From: Pseudomonadota bacterium
GTDB taxonomy: Bacteria > Pseudomonadota > Alphaproteobacteria > Rhizobiales > Xanthobacteraceae
DNA: 64,000 nucleotides
Reading direction: 5' to 3'
NCBI GenBank assembly: GCA_018242205.1
Contig: JAFECJ010000013.1
Location: 1-64,000, forward strand
Positions 54,185 through 62,057 of this stretch are shown piece after piece. Positions within the stretch are counted from its first letter, which is position 1. Each line of letters starts with the position of its first letter. The notes below the pieces were generated by a model. That model did not search any database. It was given only the letters and a program-made list of their open reading frames with translations, and had not been told where the DNA came from. Made by a program: the position numbers and the translations under genes.

Positions 54185-54336
54185 CGGGGGCGGTCTCCGG
54201 GGCGGCGTGACGTCTGCCGCAACACAGCAAAATCGCGTTGGCCTGGCAAGGTACGGATTCACTGGAAATTCCATCGCAGGGCAAGGCTGCGCTTGCCTTG
54301 GCCGGCGTCGCGGATTAGGTAGTTTTCAAGCAATCT

Positions 54337-54424
54337 CGTGGGGTGTCCGGCGGTGGCCGGGCTGAGAGGTCGAGGCGTCGGCCAACCCAACGAACCTGAT
54401 CCGGGTCATGCCGGCGGAGGGATG
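54337..54424 (+). promoter_or_regulatory. TPP riboswitch (THI element) controlling thiMED
   Basis: The region carries the conserved THI-box words in order: GGGGTGTCC at 54340-54348, CTGAGAGG at 54362-54369, ACCTGAT at 54394-54400 and the closing GTCATGCCGG with GGAGGGAT at 54405-54423. It ends 5 bases before the thiM ATG. The only ribosome-binding site, GGAGGG at 54416-54421, is part of the aptamer's 3' strand, so thiamine pyrophosphate should block translation initiation directly. Confidence 0.93.
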
Positions 54425-54428
54425 AGAG

Positions 54429-55235
54429 ATGCAGGAATCGACAGCCTCATCGCGCCAAATTGCGTCAGCCGCCGACCTCATTGCAGCGACAGTGAGTGTG
54501 CTGGCGCGGGTGCGTGACAAATCCCCGCGAGTCCACTGCATCACCAATTCGGTGGCACAGAATTTCACCGCCAATGTGTTGCTGGCGCTGGGCGCCGTCC
54601 CGTCGATGACCTTGTCGCCGGTGGAGATCGGCGCTTTTGTCAAACGCAGCGATGCGCTGCTGGTGAACCTCGGGACCTTTGGTACCGAGCGCCGCGAGGC
54701 GACCTCGATCGCCGTCAACGCCGCCATTCAGGGCCGCCTGCCGTGGGTGCTCGATCCGGTATTCGTCGATCGCGCGCCGCCGCGAGCGAGTTACGCGCGT
54801 GACTTGTTGTTTCTCCACCCGACGGCAATGCGGCTCAATACGGATGAGTTCTCGACGCTTGCCGAAACCGGAACCTCCGCCGCGGCGGTGGCGGCGTTTG
54901 CGCGGGAACATCGTGTGGCGATCGGTCTGTCCGGCGCGCAGGATCTCATCGGCGACGGCACGCATACCGTCACGCTGGCCAATGGCGATGCGCTGATGGC
55001 CAAGGTGACGGCCATGGGCTGCGCCGCATCCGCCATGGTCGGCGCCTGCCTTGCGGTTGAGCGCGACGCTCTGGTGGCAACGGCGGCGGCGCTGCTTATC
55101 ACCGGCGTCGCCGGCGAGATCGCGGCGGCAACGGCGCACGGGCCCGGCAGCTTTGCCGTCGGCATCCTCGATGCCCTTCACACTATCGATGCCGGCGCGC
55201 TTACCGCGCGCGCGCGCGTGACCTGGAACGGATAG
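54429..55235 (+). CDS. thiM: Hydroxyethylthiazole kinase
   Basis: The 268-residue ribokinase-fold enzyme phosphorylates 4-methyl-5-hydroxyethylthiazole for thiamine salvage. PRVHCITNSVAQNFTANVLL near 33-52 binds thiazole, and MGCAASAMVGACLA near 195-208 carries the active-site region; in many ThiM proteins this Cys-containing GC motif is conserved. It is the first gene of a riboswitch-controlled thiM-thiE-thiD operon that recovers thiazole and pyrimidine and joins them. thiE starts 6 bases after its stop. Confidence 0.95.
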   Translation: MQESTASSRQIASAADLIAATVSVLARVRDKSPRVHCITNSVAQNFTANVLLALGAVPSMTLSPVEIGAFVKRSDALLVNLGTFGTERREATSIAVNAAIQGRLPWVLDPVFVDRAPPRASYARDLLFLHPTAMRLNTDEFSTLAETGTSAAAVAAFAREHRVAIGLSGAQDLIGDGTHTVTLANGDALMAKVTAMGCAASAMVGACLAVERDALVATAAALLITGVAGEIAAATAHGPGSFAVGILDALHTIDAGALTARARVTWNG

Positions 55236-55241
55236 GCTCGG

Positions 55242-55901
55242 ATGACGGTCGATCTTCGTCTCTATGCGCTCGTCGATCCCGCCGTGAGCGGCGGGCGCTC
55301 ATTGCCGGCCTTGACCGCGCTGATTGCAGACAACGTGACGCTGGTGCAATTGCGCGACAAGCATGGCTCGACACGGGTCATGGTCGAGGAAGCGCGCGAC
55401 ATCGCGGCGGTGCTGAAGCCGCGCGGGACCCCGCTCTTGATCAATGATCGCGTTGACGTCGCGCTCGCCGCCAAGGCCGACGGCGTTCACATCGGTTGGG
55501 ACGACATTGATGCCGCCGATGCGCGGCGGATTCTGGGGCCCGATGCTATCATCGGGCTCAGCATCAAATCGATGGAGCAGGCCGCTGCCGCACCGCTCGA
55601 TCTGCTGAACTACGTCGCCATCGGCGGCGTCTACCCTACGACCTCGAAGGACAATACCGCGGCGCCGATCGGCACTGACGGTCTTCGTACGATCGTTGCC
55701 GCGATCCGCGCCCGCAAACCGGGCTATCCGATTTGCGCAATTGCCGGCATCAACGCCGGCAACGCCGCCGATGTCATCGCCGCAGGCGCCGACGGCGTCG
55801 CGGTTATATCGGTGCTGTCGGTGTCGAAGGAGCCGGCCGCCGCCGCCGCCGGCTTGCGCGGCGTCGTCGACGCGGCGCTAGCGAAGCGAGGCGTTGCGTG
55901 A
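55242..55901 (+). CDS. thiE: Thiamine phosphate synthase
   Basis: The 219-residue TIM-barrel enzyme condenses HMP-pyrophosphate with thiazole phosphate to thiamine phosphate. Visible family motifs are VTLVQLRDKHGSTR (27-40), LLINDRVDVALAAKADGVHIG (65-85) and VAIGGVYPTTSKDN with the downstream AIAGINAGNAADVIAAGADGVA phosphate-binding loop. The stop overlaps the thiD GTG start. Length matches bacterial ThiE. Confidence 0.96.
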   Translation: MTVDLRLYALVDPAVSGGRSLPALTALIADNVTLVQLRDKHGSTRVMVEEARDIAAVLKPRGTPLLINDRVDVALAAKADGVHIGWDDIDAADARRILGPDAIIGLSIKSMEQAAAAPLDLLNYVAIGGVYPTTSKDNTAAPIGTDGLRTIVAAIRARKPGYPICAIAGINAGNAADVIAAGADGVAVISVLSVSKEPAAAAAGLRGVVDAALAKRGVA

Positions 55902-56698
55902 CGCCTATCGCGCTGACCATTGCCGGTTCGGATAGCGGCGGCGGTGCCGGCATTCAGGCCGATCTGAAAACCTTCGCCGCAAATGGGGTGTACGGCACGT
56001 CGGTGCTCACGGCACTCACGGCACAGAATACACGGGGCGTCAGCGCCATCCATGACGTGCCGCTGGTCTTTGTCGCGGCGCAGATCGAAGCCGTCTTCTC
56101 CGACTTCGACGTGGCGGCGGTCAAGATCGGCATGCTGTCGCGCGCCGAGACCATCCGCGTCGTCGCCGCCGAGCTCAACCGGCGGCAGGCCAGGCACATC
56201 GTGCTCGACCCGGTGATGGTGGCGACCTCGGGCGACCGGCTGCTGGCCGACGACGCCGTCGCCGCGCTGCGCGGCGACCTGATGCCGCTCGCCGACATCG
56301 TCACGCCCAATCTACACGAGGCCGCGGCGCTGACCGGCAAGCCGCCGGCGCGGAGCGAAGCCGAGATGGAAGCGCAAGGCCGTGACCTCTTCGCCTTCGG
56401 CCCGCGCGCCGTGCTGATCAAGGGCGGCCACGGAACGAGCGACGAAGCCGTCGATCTTCTCATCGACAGCCGCGGCGAAGTGACGCGCTTTTCCGCCAAA
56501 CGCATCGCCACGAACAACACGCACGGCACCGGCTGCACCTTGTCGTCGGCGATCGCCGCCAACCTCGCCAAGGGCCGCCCCCTCATCGACGCCGTGCGCG
56601 CCGCCAAGGACTACGTCACCCAAGCCATCGCCGCCGCCGATCAACTCGAGGTCGGCCACGGCCACGGCCCGCTCAATCACTTTTACAAACTCGCATGA
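55898..56698 (+). CDS. thiD: Hydroxymethylpyrimidine/phosphomethylpyrimidine kinase
   Basis: The 266-residue ribokinase-fold enzyme phosphorylates HMP and HMP-phosphate. It begins IALTIAGSDSGGGAGIQADL, and the catalytic NNTHGTGCTLSSAIA lies near 205-220. The start is a GTG overlapping the thiE stop. The last alanine codon and TGA lie inside the 45-bp palindromic repeat at 56693-56737. It completes the thiMED salvage operon. Confidence 0.96.
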   Translation: MTPIALTIAGSDSGGGAGIQADLKTFAANGVYGTSVLTALTAQNTRGVSAIHDVPLVFVAAQIEAVFSDFDVAAVKIGMLSRAETIRVVAAELNRRQARHIVLDPVMVATSGDRLLADDAVAALRGDLMPLADIVTPNLHEAAALTGKPPARSEAEMEAQGRDLFAFGPRAVLIKGGHGTSDEAVDLLIDSRGEVTRFSAKRIATNNTHGTGCTLSSAIAANLAKGRPLIDAVRAAKDYVTQAIAAADQLEVGHGHGPLNHFYKLA

Positions 56699-56737
56699 TC
56701 CCGAAAAGTGGAAGCCGGTTTTCGGACAAGATCATGC
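56693..56737. repeat. 45-bp palindromic repeat, copy 2, overlapping the thiD stop
   Basis: Outer arms GCATGATC and GATCATGC and the inner CCGAAAA/TTTTCGG are all perfect, so this is the better-preserved copy; copy 1 is at 7366-7410. As there, GCATGA forms the last Ala codon and stop of the upstream gene. It probably forms a hairpin at the end of the thi transcript. Confidence 0.85.
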
Positions 56738-56756
56738 GAAGAAAATGGAGTCAGTC

Positions 56757-57830
56757 ATGACGACACGCCGCGATTTCGCCCTGGGCGCCGGCCTCGCCGC
56801 CACCGCAGCACTCGCCGCGCCCGCCATCGCCCGCGCCGACACCGTGAAGTGGCGCATGGTGACGTCATGGCCGAAGCGCCTGCCGGGCCCCGGCATGTCG
56901 GCCGAGCGCATCGCCGACCGCGTGCGCGCGCTGTCGAATGGCCGCCTCGACATCACCGTCTCCGCCGCCGGAGAAGTGGTCCCGGCATTTGGTGTGTTGG
57001 ACGCCGTTGGCACCGGCGTCGCCGAGATGGGCCACACCGCGGCGTTCTACTGGCAGGGCAAGATGGCGGCCGCGGTGTTCTTCACCACCGTGCCGTTCGG
57101 CCTGACGCCGGCCGAGCACGTCGCCTGGATCGACGCCGGCGGCGGTCAAACATTATGGGACGAGCTCTACAAGCCGTTCGGCGTCAAGCCGTTCATGGGC
57201 GGCAACACCGGCGTCTGCATGGGCGGCTGGTTCCGCCGCGAGGTCAAAAGCCTCGCCGAGCTGCGCGGCCTCAAGCTGCGCTCGCTCGGCTTGGGCGGCG
57301 AAGTCTATCGCCGTCTCGGCGCCACGCCGCAGACCACGCCGCCGGCCGAGATCCTCACCTCGCTGCAATCCGGCGTCATCGACGGCGCCGAATTCGTCGG
57401 CCCCGGCACCGACATCGCGCTCGGCCTCTATCGCGTCGCGCCGTTCTATTACTATCCCGGCTTCAACAAGCCGAACGGCACCGGCGAAGCCATCGTGTCG
57501 CTGAAGGCGTGGGACGCGCTGGCCCCCGACCTCAAGGCGATCGTCGCGCATGCCTGCGCCGCGGAGGCGAACTTCGCGCTCGCCGAGATGGAGCGGCTCA
57601 ACGCCGAGGCGCTCGCCGTGCTCACCAAGCAGCACAACGTCAAGCTGACGGCGTTTCCGGCCGATCTCGTATCGGCGGCGCGCAAAGAGGCCGATGCCGT
57701 GCTCGGCGATCTGGCGGCGCGCGATGCCGCGACCGCCAAGGTGCACGATTCCTACAAGGCGTTCCGCGCCCGCGTCGCCGACTGGTCGCGGGTGTCGATC
57801 GAGGCGGTGTTGGGGGCGCGGGTCGCCTAG
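56757..57830 (+). CDS. TRAP-type periplasmic substrate-binding protein (DctP family)
   Basis: The 357-residue protein binds an organic acid or related ligand in the periplasm. A Tat signal (TTRRDF at 2-7, hydrophobic stretch, cleavage near ARA-D at 26-28) is followed by KWRMVTSWPKRLPGPGMSAE, typical of the TAXI/DctP group that resembles alpha-keto acid binders. The ATG at 56757 is chosen because GGAG lies 6 bases upstream; an ATG at 56745 adds four residues. No DctQ or DctM membrane genes are adjacent. Confidence 0.9.
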   Translation: MTTRRDFALGAGLAATAALAAPAIARADTVKWRMVTSWPKRLPGPGMSAERIADRVRALSNGRLDITVSAAGEVVPAFGVLDAVGTGVAEMGHTAAFYWQGKMAAAVFFTTVPFGLTPAEHVAWIDAGGGQTLWDELYKPFGVKPFMGGNTGVCMGGWFRREVKSLAELRGLKLRSLGLGGEVYRRLGATPQTTPPAEILTSLQSGVIDGAEFVGPGTDIALGLYRVAPFYYYPGFNKPNGTGEAIVSLKAWDALAPDLKAIVAHACAAEANFALAEMERLNAEALAVLTKQHNVKLTAFPADLVSAARKEADAVLGDLAARDAATAKVHDSYKAFRARVADWSRVSIEAVLGARVA

Positions 57831-58162
57831 CGCCGTCCCGAACGCGCCGCAATCGAGGCCGTCGATCGGGGGGCCGGGCGCCGGCATCGGCCGCACCCGA
57901 TTCGGGCGCGGTGGCCGCACTGCGGAATAAACAACGCCGCCGGTAATCCCGTGCGCCGGCAAATGCCAAAATAAACAATGGTTTTGCGCACTTAACCGGC
58001 CCTTAACCACTCCTGGTCCATCTCTATTAACCATACGCGCATGTCCCGCGCGTATGCGCCTATTGCCAGCCAGGGGGGCTGGCCCGCGACGGTCTCGGCC
58101 GGCGCGGTTGTCCAGGGTTCAGCGCCATGACCAGCCGGTCGGGCACAGATGGAGATTTTCAG
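57831..58162. other. 332-bp upstream region of the porin gene
   Basis: The first half is GC-rich with an inverted pair GCCGCCGG/CCGGC near 57931-57960 and shows no gene. The second half holds a perfect CtrA-type box at 57992-58007 and another TTAACC at 58028. No convincing -35/-10 pair could be placed. Confidence 0.4.
57992..58007 (+). promoter_or_regulatory. CtrA-type binding box upstream of porin gene
   Basis: TTAA at 57992-57995, seven bases, then TTAAC at 58003-58007 match the full CtrA consensus TTAA-N7-TTAAC without mismatch. It lies 156 bases before the Omp25/31-like start. CtrA is the alphaproteobacterial cell-cycle regulator and controls several outer-membrane proteins. Binding is inferred from sequence. 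Confidence 0.5.
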
Positions 58163-58834
58163 ATGAAGCGCCTCTCGATGACGATGTCGATCGGCCTGTT
58201 CGTTGCGGCGATGGCAGCGCCATCGTTCGCCGCCGACCTGCCGCGTCCTTCCTACAAGGCTCCGGTGTACGCGCCGAGCTACTATAACTGGACCGGCTTC
58301 TACGCCGGCGTGAATGCCGGTTACGGCTTCGGCAAGTCCGACTGGTCGGGCGCCGGCGGCACCGGCTCGACCAAGCCGAAGGGCTTCATCGGCGGCGTGC
58401 AGCTCGGCTACAACCTGCAGACCGGCGTGTGGGTCTGGGGCCTCGAAGCCGACTTCGACTACAGCGGCATGAAGGGCTCGGACACCGGCGGCACCGGCGT
58501 CTGCACCGGCGCCGGCTGCGAAACCAAGCTGACCTGGTTCGGCACCGGCCGTGGCCGCATCGGCTACGCCGGCTGGGATCGCTGGCTGCCGTACTTCACC
58601 GGCGGCGTGGCCTACGGCAACATCAAGGCGACGCCGAATGCCGGCGGCGACTTCTCCAAGAGCAAGGTTGGCTGGACCGTCGGCGGCGGCGTCGAATACG
58701 CCCTGTTCGCCAACTGGACCACCAAGCTCGAATATCTCTATGCCGACCTCGGCACCGTGTCGGGCGGCACCCCGGGCAACGACGTGACCTTCAAGTCGCA
58801 CCTCGTTCGCGCCGGTCTGAACTACCGCTTCTGA
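58163..58834 (+). CDS. Outer-membrane beta-barrel protein, Omp25/Omp31 type
   Basis: The 223-residue protein has a clear signal peptide (cleavage after SFA at residue 23, mature ADLP...) and an eight-strand barrel pattern: YNWTGFYAGVNAGYGFGKS, GFIGGVQLGYNLQTG, LTWFGTGRGRIGYAG, KLEYLYADLG and a C-terminal NYRF ending in the phenylalanine needed for barrel assembly. Family members are abundant structural porins of Rhizobiales. GGAG precedes the ATG at 58163. A strong terminator at 58891 follows, as expected for a monocistronic, highly expressed gene. Confidence 0.92.
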   Translation: MKRLSMTMSIGLFVAAMAAPSFAADLPRPSYKAPVYAPSYYNWTGFYAGVNAGYGFGKSDWSGAGGTGSTKPKGFIGGVQLGYNLQTGVWVWGLEADFDYSGMKGSDTGGTGVCTGAGCETKLTWFGTGRGRIGYAGWDRWLPYFTGGVAYGNIKATPNAGGDFSKSKVGWTVGGGVEYALFANWTTKLEYLYADLGTVSGGTPGNDVTFKSHLVRAGLNYRF

Positions 58835-58890
58835 GGCTTTCCAGCCGCAGAGCAAGGTTAGGGCGCAGAACGCGCTTCGAATGCGAAAAG

Positions 58891-58918
58891 GGCCGGGGAG
58901 AAACCCCGGCCTTTTTTA
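58891..58918 (+). terminator. Intrinsic terminator of the porin gene
   Basis: GGCCGGGG at 58891-58898 pairs with CCCCGGCC at 58904-58911 (loop AGAAA) and is followed by six T. It is a canonical Rho-independent terminator 57 bases after the porin stop. Confidence 0.93.
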
Positions 58919-59066
58919 TTGGCGCCTTGAGCGGATCATAGTCCTTGACAGCGCGGCGCTGCTAGGCTAGTTTTCCTGCAGTCTGGCGGCCTGCGCCCGG
59001 TCGAGCTTTTCGCTCCCGGGCCGGCCGCCGTTGTTTTTCAAACATCACCCCCCTCAGGAATCCGCC

Positions 59067-59927
59067 ATGGCGAAACGAACCCGCGCGTCGGCGCGGCGCG
59101 CATCCGCGCGCGCCAAACCTCAGGCTGCGCCACAGTCCAAATCACATCCGAAGTCACGGCCGAAGTCACGTCCGAAGCCGCATGCCAAACCACGGACGAG
59201 GCCGCCACACCCTTCGCGCCCAAAGCCGCCGGACAAGCCGCACGGCAATCGCCTTGTCTTCTCGGCCGAGTTGCTCGCCGACGCCAAGCGCCGCTACGAG
59301 ACCACGACGGAATCGCTCGATTCCATCGGGCTCGATTTCGAGGCCTGCCGCACGACGGTGAGGAACGTCGCCAAGCGCGAGGGTTGGATCCGCTACGTTC
59401 CGCCGCCGCGCGGCCTGCCGAACGCCGCGCGCCTCGCCGCGCAGGCGGAAGCGCTGACGGCGCTGACGTGTCCCGGACATGTCGAGGCGGGGGAGCGTGA
59501 CGGTGGCGACGGCGGCGCGACGCGCACCCTCGACCTTTCCTCGCCGGCAGGAGAGGAGACGATGGCCGCGCCGCCCCTCCGGGCCTGGAACATGCGCGAG
59601 CGCATCGAGACCTTGCGCGAAGCGGTCGACGACGAGATCGCCGCCGTGCGCGCCTTGCGCGCGAGCTTGAAAGACGTGCCGCATTCGCCCGAAATCGCCG
59701 GCCGCATCTCGCACACCTTGGCCAGCCTCACCGCCACACTCGAACGGCTGCACCGGCTTGAGATCGGTGCGCCGCGACCCCATGGAGCTGACGCCTATGA
59801 CGACATGCCTGCCGATATCGATGAATTCCGTGAACGGCTTGCGCGCCGAATTCGCGCCTTTGTTGCAAGCCGACGACAATCTGACCCTGCTGCGGGACAT
59901 CCCGCTGCAGGAGCTGATGCGCCTTGA
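59067..59927 (+). CDS. Putative terminase small subunit-like DNA-binding protein
   Basis: The 286-residue protein has a very basic, Lys/Arg/Pro/Ser-rich N-terminus (1-60) with repeated KSRPK-like units. A helix-turn-helix-like segment at 65-108 (LLADAKRRYETTTESLDSIG, ending AKREGWIRY) and a helical region at 185-245 follow. Placement just before and overlapping a terminase large-subunit gene suggests that it is the small subunit that recognises DNA for packaging. Sequence evidence alone is modest. AGGA lies 7 bases before the ATG. The two genes overlap by about 130 bases in different frames. Confidence 0.65.
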   Translation: MAKRTRASARRASARAKPQAAPQSKSHPKSRPKSRPKPHAKPRTRPPHPSRPKPPDKPHGNRLVFSAELLADAKRRYETTTESLDSIGLDFEACRTTVRNVAKREGWIRYVPPPRGLPNAARLAAQAEALTALTCPGHVEAGERDGGDGGATRTLDLSSPAGEETMAAPPLRAWNMRERIETLREAVDDEIAAVRALRASLKDVPHSPEIAGRISHTLASLTATLERLHRLEIGAPRPHGADAYDDMPADIDEFRERLARRIRAFVASRRQSDPAAGHPAAGADAP

Positions 59928-61224
59928 CCGCGACTTCATCACGCTGGCGCATCGCCATCAGGAGCCGCCTTCCGCCGCCAACAATGGCGGGCCGTGGACC
60001 ACGTGGCTGATGCTGGGCGGCCGCGGCGCCGGCAAGACGCGATTAGGCGCGGAGTGGGTGCGGGCGCAGGTGGCGGGCGAAGCGCCCTATGCCGCGCATC
60101 GCGCCTTGTCGATCGCGCTGGTCGGCGAGACCGAGCACGACGTGCGCGAGGTGATGATCGAGGGGCCGTCCGGCCTGCTGCGTTCGTCGCCGCGCGCCGA
60201 GCGGCCGCTCTGGGTGTCGTCGCGGCGGCGCCTCGAATGGCCGAACGGCGCGGTGGCTTATGCCTTCTCGTCGGAAGACCCGGAGCAATTGCGCGGGCCG
60301 CAGTTCGACGCTGCCTGGTGCGACGAACTCGCCAAGTGGAAGCACGCCGACGCCACCTTCGACATGCTGCAATTCGGCCTGCGGCTCGGCCCGCAGCCGC
60401 GCCAGCTCGTCACCACGACGCCGCGGCCGGTCGCGCTGATCAAGCGGCTGGTCACTGACGCGCGCACCGCGGTGACGCGCGCCTCGACCCATGCCAACGC
60501 CGCGCATCTGTCGCCGGCCTTCATCGAGACGGTGATCGGCCGCTATGCCGGCACGCGGCTCGGGCGGCAGGAGATCGACGGCGAGATCATCGAGGACCGC
60601 GCCGACGCGCTGTGGTCGCGCGACATGATCGAGGCGGCGCGCGTCGCGGCGGCGCCCGCACTCGTGCGCGTCGTGATCGGCGTCGATCCGCCCGCGTCGT
60701 CGCGGCAAGGCGCGGATGCCTGCGGCATCGTCGCCGCCGGCATCGCCGAGGGCGGTATGGTCTATGTGCTCGAGGACGCGACCGCGCAGGGCCTGCCGCC
60801 GGACGGCTGGGCCTCGCGCGCGGTGGCGCTCTATCGGCGGCTGCAGGCCGACGCCATCGTCGCCGAGGTCAACCAGGGCGGCGACATGGTCAAGGCGGTG
60901 TTGCAGCAGATCGACCGCACGGTGCCGGTGAAACAAGTGCACGCGACGCGCGGCAAGTGGCTGCGCGCCGAACCCATCGCGGCGATGTATGCGCAAGGCA
61001 AGGTCAAGCACGTCGGCGCCGGCTTCGCCGAACTGGAGGACGAGATGTGCGACTTCGGTCTCGGCGGCCTGTCCGGCGGCGCGTCGCCGGACCGGCTCGA
61101 CGCGCTGGTCTGGGCGGTGACGGAGTTGACGAAGCGCGGGGAGGGAGGCGGGCCGAGGATCAGGAGTTTGGATTGGGGGCCGGGACCGCTGGTGCCGAGG
61201 GGGATTTTGGGGAGCAGGTGGTGA
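59797..61224 (+). CDS. Phage/GTA-type terminase large subunit
   Basis: The 475-residue DNA-packaging motor has an ATPase domain with Walker A GGRGAGKT (about 74-81) and Walker B-like FDAAWCDELAKW. The RNase-H-type nuclease domain has VIGVDPPAS and the later acidic positions in VAEVNQGG and SPDRLDALVWA. This layout and length match the DNA-packaging protein of Rhodobacter-type gene transfer agents and related prophages. The ATG at 59797 is preferred because GGAG lies 9 bases upstream; ATGs at 59782 and 59821 are alternatives. No portal, protease or capsid gene follows. Confidence 0.9.
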   Translation: MTTCLPISMNSVNGLRAEFAPLLQADDNLTLLRDIPLQELMRLDRDFITLAHRHQEPPSAANNGGPWTTWLMLGGRGAGKTRLGAEWVRAQVAGEAPYAAHRALSIALVGETEHDVREVMIEGPSGLLRSSPRAERPLWVSSRRRLEWPNGAVAYAFSSEDPEQLRGPQFDAAWCDELAKWKHADATFDMLQFGLRLGPQPRQLVTTTPRPVALIKRLVTDARTAVTRASTHANAAHLSPAFIETVIGRYAGTRLGRQEIDGEIIEDRADALWSRDMIEAARVAAAPALVRVVIGVDPPASSRQGADACGIVAAGIAEGGMVYVLEDATAQGLPPDGWASRAVALYRRLQADAIVAEVNQGGDMVKAVLQQIDRTVPVKQVHATRGKWLRAEPIAAMYAQGKVKHVGAGFAELEDEMCDFGLGGLSGGASPDRLDALVWAVTELTKRGEGGGPRIRSLDWGPGPLVPRGILGSRW

Positions 61225-61239
61225 GGGGGAAGGTGACGC

Positions 61240-61293
61240 CTCATTCTGAGGAGCCCGCCGAAGCGCCAGCGCAGGCGGGCTTCTCGAAGGATG
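61240..61293 (+). repeat. Imperfect palindromic intergenic repeat, copy 1
   Basis: It begins CTCATTCTGAGGAGC and ends TCTCGAAGGATG, with inner arms AGCCCGCC/GGCGGGCT. A copy in the opposite orientation is at 63165-63207. Repeats of this form are, from memory, common between genes in Bradyrhizobium and relatives. This copy starts 16 bases after the terminase stop. Confidence 0.8.
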
Positions 61294-61312
61294 GCGTCAT
61301 ACACAGCCGGTC

Positions 61313-61332
61313 ATCCCCGCGAAGGCGGGGAT
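61313..61332. repeat. Short palindrome related to those at 13969-14044
   Basis: ATCCCCGC and GCGGGGAT form a perfect 8-bp hairpin with loop GAAG. It is of the same type as the two palindromes between waaC and kdsD and directly follows another repeat. Confidence 0.7.
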
Positions 61333-61369
61333 CCAGTCTGTTATGTAGCGGCGTTCGATTTTCGATTAG

Positions 61370-61403
61370 AGAGGGCCAGCAAGTTGCCGGCCCTCTTTTT
61401 TTT
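61370..61403 (+). terminator. Intrinsic terminator downstream of terminase genes
   Basis: AGAGGGCC at 61370-61377 pairs with GGCCCTCT at 61389-61396 (11-base loop) and runs into eight T. It reads on the plus strand, so it would end transcripts coming from the terminase genes before the convergent minus-strand pair. Confidence 0.85.
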
Positions 61404-61418
61404 GAGCTCAATTGACTG

Positions 61419-61655
61419 TCATCGTTCGCCACGGAAGTTGCGATGGATGGTGCTGAGCCAATCGACGAGATCGCGGCGCCCATATGTTCGATGATGCGAA
61501 CCTCCGATCAGGGCGACTGGACGTCCTAGTTCGGCTGTCCAAGCCCTCAGGAGTCTTTCACGTTCATTTGGACTTTCGATGACGTGGTCGCGTACTGCGA
61601 CCACACCGAACTCGACGCCTTGCTCGCGGACGAGGGCGACCTGCCAAGTTGTCAT
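61419..61655 (-). CDS. Small protein of unknown function
   Basis: The 78-residue product has a near-ideal ribosome-binding site, AGGAGG 5 bases before the ATG. It looks like a small alpha/beta domain: a strand VEFGVVAVRDHVI, a helix ERERLLRAWTAEL, a strand PVALIGG and a C-terminal RRDLVDWLSTIHRNF helix. I do not recognise a family. It lies 9 bases downstream of the YjzC-like gene on the same strand, so the two are probably co-transcribed. Base composition is less GC-rich than in the flanking genes. Confidence 0.7.
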   Translation of the reverse strand: MTTWQVALVREQGVEFGVVAVRDHVIESPNERERLLRAWTAELGRPVALIGGSHHRTYGRRDLVDWLSTIHRNFRGER

Positions 61656-61664
61656 CGCGGCCTC

Positions 61665-61850
61665 CTATTTGCCGCTACGGTGCTTGGTGGGGTCGACGAG
61701 TTGATACCCCATGCCGGGCTTTGGCGTGGGTGGAAGAGGCTCGTGACGGGTGACCGTCCGCTCCTCACCAGTCCGACCCCCGCGGGGACCAATTTGCTCG
61801 TACTGACCGGAACGGGGCGCTTCTTGCCCGGGTCTCAGGACTTTAGCCAT
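61665..61850 (-). CDS. YjzC-like small protein
   Basis: The 61-residue product has the pattern PGQEAPRSGQYEQIGPRGGR, then ERTVTRHEPLPPTPKPG and a terminal VDPTKHR. It resembles small YjzC-like proteins found in many bacteria from Bacillus to enterobacteria, whose function is unknown. AAGGAG lies 6 bases before the ATG. It is the first gene of a two-gene minus-strand unit inside the lower-GC islet and is divergent from the toxin-antitoxin pair. Confidence 0.78.
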   Translation of the reverse strand: MAKVLRPGQEAPRSGQYEQIGPRGGRTGEERTVTRHEPLPPTPKPGMGYQLVDPTKHRSGK

Positions 61851-62057
61851 GTGGCTCTCCTTTTCTGAGAGCCGTTGACCGCGGGCCGCGTCCGATTCAA
61901 TATCGAAACGCCGTGATTTGGCCTGTCCTGCGATGGCTCTCGACCCGCAGGGCGGTAATTCGGTCCGTCAGGTCTGAACCACCTGGCGGACCAATTATTT
62001 CTGGAACACAGTGCCTTAGTGGGCGTTGTGTCTGTATATTGAATGTACATACATAAT

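Noticed and set aside
56708..57946. Long plus-strand frame (about 410 codons) overlapping the TRAP gene
   Set aside because: It is an Arg-rich, low-complexity shadow of the TRAP binding-protein gene, typical of high-GC DNA.
61240..61340. CRISPR-like repeat cluster
   Set aside because: Two different palindromes lie side by side with no regular spacers and no cas genes.
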